Part shown: positions 45,066 through 54,911 of the stretch, piece by piece
How the letters are laid out: every line of letters starts with the position of its first letter
Position numbering within the stretch: the first letter of the stretch is position 1
Source: Undaria pinnatifida
Lineage: Eukaryota > Sar > Phaeophyceae > Laminariales > Alariaceae
Length of the DNA stretch: 64,000 nt
Direction of reading: 5' to 3'
Assembly: GCA_012845835.1 (NCBI GenBank)
Contig: JABAKD010000005.1
Location: forward strand, 159,075-223,074
The notes under the pieces: model-generated
What the model was told of the DNA's origin: nothing
What the model saw: the letters and a program-made list of their open reading frames with translations, nothing else
Databases searched by the model: none
Position numbers and translations under genes: made by a program

Positions 45066-45284
45066 CGGTCTCCCCCCCAATATCTGACAACATCAGCAGT
45101 AGCAGAAGCCTATCCTTGGCAGCAGCAGCAGCAGAGCAGCATTACCAGAAGCCGAAGCCGCATGATCAAAATCGACAAAAATAACGCGCACGAATTGCGA
45201 ACCAACTAAGTTACTCGCGTCCCTGTTGGTCCCTGCACGCCTTTCGCATGCGAGCAGAGCACTTTGCCTATCGGAAAAATCGCC

Positions 45285-45380
45285 GCGCAGACCAGCAGCG
45301 GCAACTGGGTGTGCAAGAAGTGCAAGCGCGATTTCGGACGCAATATACAGCAACTGAGCCGGACTCGACGTGAAAACTAA
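45285..45380 (+). pseudogene. Second zinc-finger segment, copy 2
   Basis: The frame SSGNWVCKKCKRDFGRNI (C-x2-C intact; TGC at 45312-45314) continues QQLSRTRREN, then TAA. The H-x3-H pair kept in copy 1 is lost here by a frame and stop change. Confidence 0.5.
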
Positions 45381-45576
45381 CGAACAGTCGCTTCCACACA
45401 AGTAAGGACTTGTGAGGACAGCAGTTGTTGCATTCGCTGGCACAAGCAGTTTCTGAAAACAAATTAAAAACGTCAGCTGTGAGTACCACCGATTGAATGA
45501 TTGAAACTCAACTTTGCAAGTTTCGTGGTACATTAGATCTATGTTTCATTTGAGATATAGTGTTTGCGAAATATAT

Positions 45577-46739
45577 CTGTGTTGCGATCTATCGCCCCCC
45601 CCGATTTATGGGATCCCTTCGGCAGTATCCGAACCCCGCTGAAATATATCATCCACGCCAAAAATATCTGATCCCCCCAAAAAATATCTGATCCCCCCTA
45701 AACTATATGATCCCACCCCTGAAATATCCTAAAATATATAATCCCCCCCTGAAATATATGATCCCACCCTGAAACATATCACCCCCCCCCCTCCGCCTCA
45801 AACGGCCGGATGATTACCTACGAACAAGGGTGAATTATTGCCCCCCTGTATTCTATCAAAGAGCGGGGTGATATATTATAAAAAATGAAAATGAAGTGTT
45901 TAAGTGCGTTGGAAATCGCCACACCCTCCGCGCACCCCGATACACTGTATCAGGGGTGGCATTGCGTCTAATACGCGCGGCGGGGATTTCGATATTGCAG
46001 CCGGTGATATATACTGTATCAGGTGTGATATATCTCCTCACTGTATCACGGGGGGGGTGATATGTTTCACGGGGTGACCAGATATATCGCAACAGGCGGT
46101 ATCCTGTATGAGGGGTTATATAGTCCCAATGTATCTGGGAGGGGTGACATATTTCAGGGGGGATCAGATCTCTCAGAAGGTGATATACTGTATCAGGGGG
46201 TGATATATATAGGCCCCCGTGATCAACTGTATCTCAGGCCCCCTTGATAAATTGATATATTGATATATTGATATACTGTATATCACCGGGGGGGTCAGAT
46301 ATTTCAACCGGTAACATAGTGTATCACGGGGTGATACAGCCCCCATGACACACTGTATTAGGCCCCCATGATACACTGTATCAGGGGGTGTAAATATTTT
46401 TCATTTTCATTTTTTTTATTATAGTCTATCACCCCGCTCTTTGGTGCTCGAAGTAGAATACAGGGGGGCAATAATTCACCCTCGTCCGTAGGTAATCATC
46501 CGGCCGTTTGAGGCGGAGGGGGGGGGTGATATATATCAGGGTGGGATAATATATTTCAGGGGGGGGTCAAATATTTTAGGGGGGGATAGAATATTTCAGG
46601 GGGATCATATATTTTGGGGGGGGATCAGATATTTTTTTGGGGGATCAGATATTTTTACGTTGGATAACATATTTCAGCGGGGTTCGGATATTGCCGAAGG
46701 GATCCCATAAATCGGGGGGGCCGATAAATCGCAACACAG
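45577..46739. mobile_element. 1.16 kb giant inverted repeat with G/C-run arms
   Basis: The left arm 45577-45895 and right arm 46385-46739 are reverse complements along their length. The outer ends are CTGTGTTGCGAT and ATCGCAACACAG. Landmarks occur in both arms (GATTTATGGGATCCCTTCGG, CGGCCGGATGATTACCTACG). Each arm contains serial ~25 bp units of GATC(A/T)GATAT plus a run of 4-8 C or G. The ~490 bp centre is a degenerate repeat of TGATATACTGTATCAGGGG-like units. No coding is present. It could be a foldback transposon; G runs on one strand could also form quadruplexes. Confidence 0.9.
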
Positions 46740-47040
46740 GTTCTCGGAGACTACTCACTTTCTTTTCCTTCGTAGAGACGTAGCTTTGTTCGATTCCACC
46801 AGAGCCCAGGATAGTCTCTGAGATCGGAGGCACGTGCCTCCGATCTATTTCCTAGATTTCCCGAATATAAAACGCCAACCTTATCATATCAAACCCATCC
46901 AAATGATCTCAAATTCAAATAATTACAGGCCTTTGAAGGCCGTATCTTAACACTAGTGCCCGGAATCGAACTTAAAAAATCTCGGAAATATGAAATAGCT
47001 CACGAAAGCCAAGCACTTGCACCGCTGTCAGGTCGACTGT
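46740..47040 (-). mobile_element. Possible tRNA-derived repeat near 46950-47035
   Basis: On the minus strand AAGTTCGATTCCGGGC (complement 46955-46970) is a canonical T-loop/B box. It is preceded by GGTGCAAGTGCTTGGCTTT-like sequence about 60 bases earlier. No full cloverleaf can be folded by eye. The rest of the interval is AT-rich without features. Confidence 0.35.
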
Positions 47041-47232
47041 ATTATAACCCATCTGTTATTTTTTTAGTGTGGTTTCGTTATCTTTGATACAAATTAACTA
47101 ACCTGAAATCCGGAGTGAGTGAATCGATTTCTGGGACGTATTCAAGGGAGGTGATACTTTCGGCCCATTCCCGTTTTGTACTAAACTCTGGGCGGCTATA
47201 TAGCGATCGAATTTATCAATATAAAAATTCTG

Positions 47233-47388
47233 AAGTCATGCATCATGCATCGTGCATCATGCATCATGCATCATGCATCATGCATCATGCATCGTGCATC
47301 ATGCATCATGCATCATGCATCATGCATCATGCATCGTGCATCATGCATCATGCATCATGCATCGTGCATCATGCATCATGCATTATGT
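47233..47388. repeat. 7 bp satellite (ATCATGC)n
   Basis: About 21 units of ATCATGC, with regular ATCGTGC variants every few units. Because 21 bases is a multiple of both 3 and 7, all frames stay open and encode MHHASCI repeats. These are not genes. Confidence 0.97.
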
Positions 47389-48109
47389 GTATCAAGTACA
47401 GTATTGATACTCTATTTTTATGGTAGGAGCTTGAGGGGGGTTGGTACCGAACTGACCCCCCTCCCCCATAAAACTCATATTTACCGCGAACCCCGCCAGA
47501 GGAAAGGAAGAATGGGTCCTGGATAGTAACATAAATATTTTTTTCGTCATTTTTCCGACAGTGTTCGAGTGGTGCATCGCTGGCCTCTCACGTCTTCCGC
47601 CCCTTGGACACCGCCTTCTTCCAAAACTTGATAAAAGGACTTGGACTGGGAGCATTTCTTTGCTTTCTCCCTTGACGTTTGGTGGTTGCACTACGCATCA
47701 TCAGACCAGGTATCAGCGGAGCTCAGCTCAGCTCAGCAGCGCACCGCACCGCTACGTACCTCAGACGAGCAGCGCCGTGCGGTGAATGCCGTGCGGTGCC
47801 ATGCCCTGCCGTGCGGTGCAGTACTACTGTGCGGACGGCTGTACGATCGACTAAAACGTGCTTTGATCAAATCTCAGCTTTGCAAGGTGCGTGTGACGCT
47901 CGTGAAGGATACAGCTCGGTGACTCTCCTACTAACCTCCTCGTTCAGCCTGTATCCTACACACATTCTAAGGCACGCTCCAACCAAACAAGCACCTTTTC
48001 CAAGTTGAGCAACATATAGCGAAACCAAATACACGTCAGAACAAGTTGAGCAAAACATCACTCTTATTGTTACAAAATGCATAACATATTTAGTTTATGT
48101 CATGGTCCT
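47389..48109. other. No gene; GC repeats and one inverse D module
   Basis: 47705-47840 has GAGCTCAGCTCAGCTCAGC followed by repeated GTGCGGTGC(C/A) strings. 47875-47905 (AATCTCAGCTTTGCAAGGTG) is a short minus-oriented piece of the D terminal module. Frames here are repeat by-products. Confidence 0.5.
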
Positions 48110-49195
48110 CGGGACAGGGTCGCTTCCTATGTTCGTTCAAACGCCCCACTTGCAAACGAAATCATCCAGAGTAAGAACCACTACCAGGCAGCTGATGTCA
48201 CGGCATTATCTTTCTAGCCATCCATGACGTAGCTTTCATTCATCCCCCCTGCCCCCCTCCAACGACGCTCCATCTCCACACCCCGCACGATTGCCTAGAC
48301 CCAGCACCGCGCGTATAGCAAGCCCCTACATATATCGCGATCGGAGGATCACACACAATGTTGTGAACATCCGTGTCGACCAAATCTTTGATCTCAAAGC
48401 TGCAGTGTATATTATTAATATTTTTTGTGACCTAAACCTCTTGAAAACCCCTCCCCCCCCCCCCCCCCTCCCCCCCGCTCCTTTTTTATTGTTCCCTTTC
48501 TTTCTCTTGCCCAAGCGCCCCATCTAATTTCGTAATCCGCCGGAGTAATAAACACTTCCACGCCCTGGATATCGCCTCGTTATCGTTTTAGAGCCGTCCA
48601 TGCCGCTGCTGCAATTCCCACCCACCCCCGCCCCCAACGTCCCCACTTTCCCCACCACCCGCACCATCGCTTAGACCTAGCACCACGCGTATAGCAAACC
48701 CCCACATCTATGCGACCTATAGCCCCCCCCCCCCCCGCCCCCCGCCTCCCCCGCCACATTCCCCCCTCCTCCCCCACAATAAGGATATACAGTTTCTTTG
48801 CACAAGTTGACCTGCCCCACCCGTCCCCTCCCCCCCCTCCCGCTCCCCTTTTGATCAAAATCAGGCCCCCATGTCCTTCAAAACTCCGCCATCCCCTCAC
48901 CGGATATTCGACTTACAGGATTCACTTGATAAACTGATGCATTTCCTTCCACAGCTGCCAGATTTTGTCCCCCTCAGAAACGGGTACTATAGTTTCCGCG
49001 CACAGACTGCCTAACATCACCCTGTTGACCGTGATAGCTACACTGTAGTTGCAAGGGGAGTCGCCGACCTATATCCTTAACGAGGACACACAACCCGTAA
49101 TACGCGCGATCGGAGTATCACATACAGCTTGCAAAGATGAGTTTCGACAAAATATTCGATCTCTCAGCCGGATTGTATTTTAATATGGATACTAT
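48110..49195 (+). mobile_element. Family D repeat, two joined copies
   Basis: 48110-48420 is a diverged copy ending GATCTCAAAGCTGCAGTGTA. 48421-49195 is well preserved: C tracts, CGCCCCATCTAATTTCG, CCATGCCGCTGCTGCAATTC, CATCGCTTAGACCTAGCACC, AAGGATATACAGTTTCTTTG, CCGCGCACAGACTGCC, TGATAGCTACACTGTAGTTG, then the module with ATG at 49137. Its last ~480 bp are nearly identical to 52559-53050. Confidence 0.85.
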
Positions 49196-49448
49196 ATTCG
49201 AACTTTCATTTCTTCTTCTCCGTCTTCTGCGTCTTCTCCGTTTCTTGTATCCGTATCTCTTGTCCGGGGCCAGAAGGCAGGTTTTCGTGCTCTCCATTCA
49301 CTAAGGCACGCGCTTTCGTTTATGTGGCCAGAAGACCCAGGCTATCTTTCTTCTTAAACTCGAATCGAATTGCGCATACCCTCCCTGGTAGACGCCCTCT
49401 GCGGTGATTCCTTCTAAAAATATATTGGAAAATACATTCAACACTTTA

Positions 49449-49530
49449 GCCCACGTTGGATTCAAACCCTGGAACCAACTCTATCTAGTGGTAATATTTG
49501 ACAGCAACCACTAGACCACCGGGGCGACCC
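49449..49530 (-). mobile_element. tRNA-derived SINE-like repeat
   Basis: On the minus strand GTCGCCCCGGTGGTCTAGTG begins the unit. It contains an A-box-like TGGTCTAGTGG (complement 49508-49518), and a canonical B box GGTTTGAATCC (complement 49458-49468) follows about 50 bases on. It shares its head with the 41.9 kb copy. The long G run (49530-49547) is just outside. An internal Pol III promoter looks intact. Confidence 0.65.
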
Positions 49531-49957
49531 GGGGGGGGGGGGGGGGCAATACACCAAGGAAAATGTCAATCAAACCCAAACGTTGTACACGTGTGTATCG
49601 TAGCTGCGGAATGTCAAACATCCGGCGAAAACTACAAAAATGAATTTGAAAGTCAGCTTGCGTACGTGCTAGGCGCATATTGGTACATACCTGGTACGGT
49701 TTAACACTCGTAGCTGAGCCCGACTCCACCGCATGTACCAACGATGAAGCTGAACCAATGTACCACTCCAAGAAGAGGGAAAAAGTAGCATTATCATGCT
49801 ATGTGGAGAAAATGCATGCAAAACATGGGAAGTAGAAAGCGGAGCACGGATAATACTGCCAGTACGCATAACGTAGACTCGCCAAAATGTGTGGTATAGC
49901 GAGGTAAGGTAAGTTCCACAGCGCTTCGATAAAAAATGACGCGTCCGATCTATAAAT

Positions 49958-50050
49958 TAATACGCGCGATCGGAGTAACACGCACAGCTTGCCAAGATGA
50001 ATTTCGACGAAGTAACTGACGTCACAGCTGGAGTGTACGTAGTGTTTTTT
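49958..50050 (+). mobile_element. Family D terminal module, solo
   Basis: TACGCGCGATCGGAGTAAC, CAGCTTGCCAAGATGAATTT (ATG at 49997) and GTCACAGCTGGAGTGTACGT, without the C-rich body. Several substitutions lie inside the module. Confidence 0.8.
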
Positions 50051-52555
50051 TGTTTTTTTTACCCCTGTGTATGGCAGTGACACTGGGAGCTGGGGCTACT
50101 AGTAGTGAGCAGCTACTTCTGAGTCACCATAAAATTCCGTAATTGCTTACGACATGCCATATGCACGCGGTTGTCCTTTTCCATTGTAGAAGGCTTATAT
50201 TCCTGGGTTTGATAGCTCACGAAGGACATAGATCGGCGCTTCCCCTTGTATCTAGGTTAATACAGGGTCAACAGGGTGGTGACAATCAATCTATGCACGG
50301 ACAGTATAAAACCCGTTCTTATCCGGGACAAAATATGACGGCTGTGGAAAGAATGAATCGGTTTATAGTGTATATCCTGTATGTAGCGTTACGATGAGGG
50401 GAGGGGGACGGGTGGAGGGGGCACCGGTCGCGTAATTGGATAGGAGCTTGCTACACGCGTATTGCGCGGAGGCGCTGGTGGGGCCGGCGGGTTAGGGGAG
50501 GGGTGAAAGTTAAAGACCATAAATATGCATGAAATGTAGCTTCTGCATGACACGAGTGGTTCGAAATGGAAGGAGAGAATATTGGTTTTGTCGGATAGTG
50601 TTTAGAACTTAATCGTAATGAAAGCCAGAAGGAAAGTTGTAATTGACGAATCTTCGACAAACCGGAAGAGAGACAAAAGTTATAGAGAGAATCAAGGAGA
50701 CGCTCGCGAGGGGTACGTCGTAGGGGAGAGGTGGAGGGGTCTCCCGTGATGTTCTTCCTCTTGATCTCGCCATATCCCCCAGGATAACTCGACGGAGCAT
50801 CGATCATTTCTACATTTATTCGTTGAGCCGGGGTGCATCGAATATCGCTCTCCAGATATTCTATTGTAAAGCGCAACTACCCTCCAATAGGTCGGCTGGC
50901 TATTCATTGCGTCTGATTCATCCGACACTCCGTTAATGTCAGGGTACTTTACACTACTTATGCGTATGCGTATGCCAGAGGCCTGTAAATGGTGAGGTTG
51001 CGGATAACGTTTAGTTTTCCGAATTTTGTACACCAGACTTCTTGATCCGCTCACATTGAGCAGCTGTCCGCATCCAATTAAATCCTAATTTAATCTACGA
51101 TTTAGTCAATAGGTAAATTGAAAATGGAGACAAGCTCTTGTGGCCAATAAAAAGATCAATTCGCCGATTACTGCAAGGCTACTCTGACGGTAAGCGGGAC
51201 TAGCTGATGGCACAGACTGAGTTTTGTGTATTTGAAAAAGGAAAAGTTAACCACTATCGGTTGCCGCGGTGGGGTCGACTCTCTATCCTCCATTCTGCTA
51301 CGAGTAAATGGGTTTGTCATGGAAATTGAATACCGCGCGGGTCGGTGGTTAAAGCTAACCTGGACAATCAATACCAAACGAAAATGAATTGCTGGGCGGG
51401 CCCACTAGTGGCTGGTAGTGGCGTGGGTAGGCGCAATCAAATCGAGTCGACGCGGGACGCAAGAGATGAATTAGTGTTTCCATGCAAATCTACGCGTGTG
51501 TCGTGGTGGGTAAGGGAAAGGAGAGCATTCCTGGCGACCGTTGATCTAAATTACAACTAGCCCTGGGGAAGGGATAGGAGTAAAATCATCCCGAAGATGA
51601 CGCAAGGGATTAACGAAACAGTAAGGTACAGTGAAATTGCTGCCAAGTTTTTGTTATGCTGTAAATCTTAACGTAGCTTATTCAACTTTACTACAGTGAT
51701 TCAAATGATACAATACCCCGAATGACGGTGTATACGACGCCCCCAAGGAAAACATTTTCGCCGTGAAACATGCCATAACCAGGCGGTATGGCATACTCAA
51801 GGGGTGTGAAATACAGCTTCCCCGGAGATTTAGAATTACCTCAAACGCGCTACAGAGCGAAATGCCACAAGATGTAGAGGTGGTGAGGATGGCACAACCT
51901 TGAGGATGTGATAATTGTCAGGATGCCATAAGGGGGGAGTGAAAACAGGTGTTCAACGTGGATTGGCTGCCACACTCCTGGCACGCTTTTGGGTCGGGCG
52001 ACTGTCGATGCCGCCTTCGAGCCCCCTAAAAGGCAGGGGTTAGGATGCAGGATACGGTTAGGGGTCGACCGTCGCCTTGGTGTAGGCCGATAGGTAAGAA
52101 TGAAATTGACCACAAGCGGCGGTTCAGAAGGTTGTTGCCGTCCCAACAGTGCATCGGGGGAGCAAATATCTTGTGGGTTCCATGCCCAATACTGGGCAGT
52201 GAAATGGTGAGGTAGTCGTATTCAACTAATTCGGTGATACATTATGCGAATATTTGGGGAATCCAAGCATGGCGTCGCCCGGTATGTATGCTCAAAGAGT
52301 ACTGAGACATTGTACAACGTCCCGGGTGCTATACACAACCAAACACGCTAAGTGTCAGGTGAGGTTTTCATACCGTGTTTCGGCGGCTTCATTTTGGCTT
52401 CATCGCCGGCACTGTAGGGAGGTGAGAAGAACTATGTGCTACGGTTACGCATGAGGGTGAGCGCACCCCTGTACCCCTCACCGGCCGTGAGTTTGGTTTG
52501 GTTGTGGGGGGGGGAGGGCGGAAGGATCGTCCAACTTTACTAGGAATTATATATA
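50051..52555. other. No firm gene
   Basis: Minus frames 50451-50876 (141 aa, start MRFTIEYLESDIRCTPAQRI) and 50692-51054 (120 aa) overlap each other and look partly protein-like, but have no known motif. 51345-51560 (+) is short. No shared repeats were noticed. Confidence 0.3.
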
Positions 52556-52558
52556 TAT

Positions 52559-53050
52559 ATATGACCTAAAGCCCTCCCCCCCCCTCCCCCGCCCCCCCCG
52601 CCACATTCCCCCCTCCTCCCCCACAATAAGGATATACAGTTTCTTTGCACAAATTGACCTGCCCCACCCGTCCCCTCCCCCCCCTCCCGCCCCCCTTTTG
52701 ATCAAAATCAGGCCCCCATGTCCTTCAAAACTCCGCCATCCCCTCACCGGATATTCGAGTTACAGGATTCACTTGATAAACTGATGCATTTCCTTCCACA
52801 GCTGTTAGATTTTGTCCCCCTCAGAAACGGGTTTTATAGTTTCCGCGCACACACTGCCTAACATCACCCTGTTGACCCTGATAGCTACGCTGTAGTTGCA
52901 AGGGGAGTCGCCGACCTATATCCTTAATGAGGACACACAACCCGTGATACGCGCGATCGGAGTATCACACACATCTTGCAAAGATGAGTTTCGACAAAAT
53001 ATTCGATCTCACAGCTGGAGTGTATTTTAATATTTATAATATACTCCGGA
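52559..53050 (+). mobile_element. Family D repeat, recent 5'-truncated copy
   Basis: From a TA run into GACCTAAAGCC and C tracts, then almost base-for-base as 48712-49195, through the module with ATG at 52984 and an AT tail. The high identity indicates recent copying. Confidence 0.9.
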
Positions 53051-54550
53051 GTATATATTAGTGGATCATTCGAAAAAGCAACCGATCAGATGTATTCAAC
53101 GCGCAGGGAGTACAGTGGTTACCCTTGGATGGTACTGTTAGCGTAAGACTTGATGCTGGACTTCAAATTCTCCGTGAGTCGGACTTTCGGCATATATATT
53201 TGAAAAACGAAAGTCAAAGGAATCAACTGCTGGGAGCGCCTAAATAAAGAAGTGGGGGTAGGCGAAAGTCGATGCCAGTCAACAGGCGCGTGAGGGGCTG
53301 GGTGGTTTTTGCCCATGCCGTAATGAGGGAGCGGGGGAAGACCTGCGTACTACGCACCAAATAGGATGTGAGGAAACAGGTGTACGGAGAGCAGCAGTTG
53401 CCTTGTACATTCCGTGCTGCGCGTTTTGTCGTTGACATGGACATACTGACTATTGTCTTGCTTGTCCAAACCAAAGTGCGTGCCATAATCGAGGGAAATA
53501 CAAGAATATAAGGGTTGTGTACGTACGTAAAAGTTCGGCCAACCAATGAGACTTTCGTAAACTTAAAAGGTAGCCATGACCATCACACCTCACTCAGTAA
53601 CTACGCGGGGATTTACGAGCAGAGCGTGCAGTGAAGCAGGGTCATCGCTACACTTCCAAGGTGCGATGTAATCTACGAGTACTACACTGCTAGCGCTTTC
53701 AAGTTCACGTTGCGCGCCTTTTCTGTTGACCGTCCCATGTTGCATTTTCCAGGCGAGTTTGCCTTGGAAGAGACACGTGGCTATTTACTAGGGGTGGCGC
53801 TTTATGCCGAATTATTTCCTGAACAGCAAGTCTCCTTAATCGTAAATCGTCGGAATACCATTCATTCTTCTTGCCCTGTATCATTCTGATATCGATTGTA
53901 ATAGTCTGATATCCATTGTATTAGTCTGATATAGATTTTATTATGTGAATATTAGTTGTTTCTATACCTACGAGGTCCTGTGTTTAACTTTTTGTTTTTG
54001 TTTTTTTTTGTTTTTTTTTGCATGTTTAGGTTACTTCAGAACAAGGTTTTGGTGACGTACACGGAGTCTTCCAACAACACCGTGCACCTTTATCGGGGCA
54101 TGTGCGTGTTTTCCTATTACTATCAATACTATTAGTACTATTAGTACTATTAGTACTAACACCTACAACCGTACCCCTACAGTCGGCCTTGCCCACAAGC
54201 CGTTGTTTTCACAGTACAGGTTGTTGTTGTTGTTCTCACATTAACTCGCATAACCATGTCCGCGGTCACAGGACAGTCTCCAGTCATTCTGGTGCTGAGG
54301 TATACCCCAGGGAAAAACACACACAACCCAAGGTGGTACACGCATATATCACAGCTGACGCAGTTCATGCCTCCACCAGACACATGTAAAAGTGAAAGCG
54401 GAAGTCAGTCTAGGATGTGCCAGGTCCATACCGGTGCACACATCACATTACTCACCCCTGGAGAAACCGACTATACCGCTTGCCATCCAAGAAATACTAC
54501 CATGTATATATTACACGTAGCATCTATCACTACGCATACGCACGACAGAC
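53051..54550. other. No firm gene; short tandem repeats
   Basis: A 20 bp repeat CTGATATCGATTGTAATAGT occurs three times (53886-53945), and ATTAGTACT 9-mers at about 54130-54158. Frames 53223-53546 (-), 54102-54389 (+) and 54256-54573 (+) are unassigned. Confidence 0.4.
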
Positions 54551-54554
54551 GCAG

Positions 54555-54725
54555 AAAAAAAACAAAAAAATAAAATGAAAATAAAAGAAAGCAAAGAAAG
54601 ATGAAAGCGAAACAAAAGAAACCTTAAAATGAAGGGAGAGAAAAGAAGAAGAAAAAAAAAGCAAGAAAAGACACGACAAGAAAAGGAAGCAAGGAAAGGA
54701 AAAGAGGAGAAAAATATAGAAAATG
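54555..54725. repeat. ~170 bp polypurine tract
   Basis: Almost uninterrupted A/G on the + strand (AAAAGAAAGCAAAGAAAGA and similar). Such tracts can form triplex DNA; on the minus strand it gives a chance Phe/Leu-rich frame. It lies just beyond the 3' side of the LINE. Confidence 0.9.
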
Positions 54726-54911
54726 TCATACTGGCAGATCCCAAGAACTGGCTAATGACGGCATTGGGCTCATAGAGGGTATCAAGCGCATCATCAACGG
54801 CACTGGGGAGAGAATGAAGCATGGCGAAGAAGTCAGTGAGGTCTTACGCTATCTTGTGACGGACATTGGAAGGCCCACAACGTTCCAGGCGATGATGGTC
54901 AAACCCAGACT

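Larger units (their letters stand above)
44434..45576 (+). mobile_element. Zinc-finger-like coding element, copy 2
   Basis: A second copy of 30790-31936. Same start (AAGGGCGCACAAAAAA), G run, GCAG repeats and end (GTCAGCTGTGAG...AACTTTGCAAGTTTCGTGGT, the inverse D module). There is no + oriented D module upstream. The downstream end abuts the giant inverted repeat at 45577. Confidence 0.7.

Noticed and set aside
47115-47526. Long open frames of MHHASCI repeats
   Set aside because: Produced by the 7 bp satellite: three units make 21 bases, so every frame stays open. Not evidence of a gene.
54511-54822. Phe/Leu-rich membrane-like ORF
   Set aside because: It is the translation of the polypurine tract on its pyrimidine strand; a low-complexity artefact.
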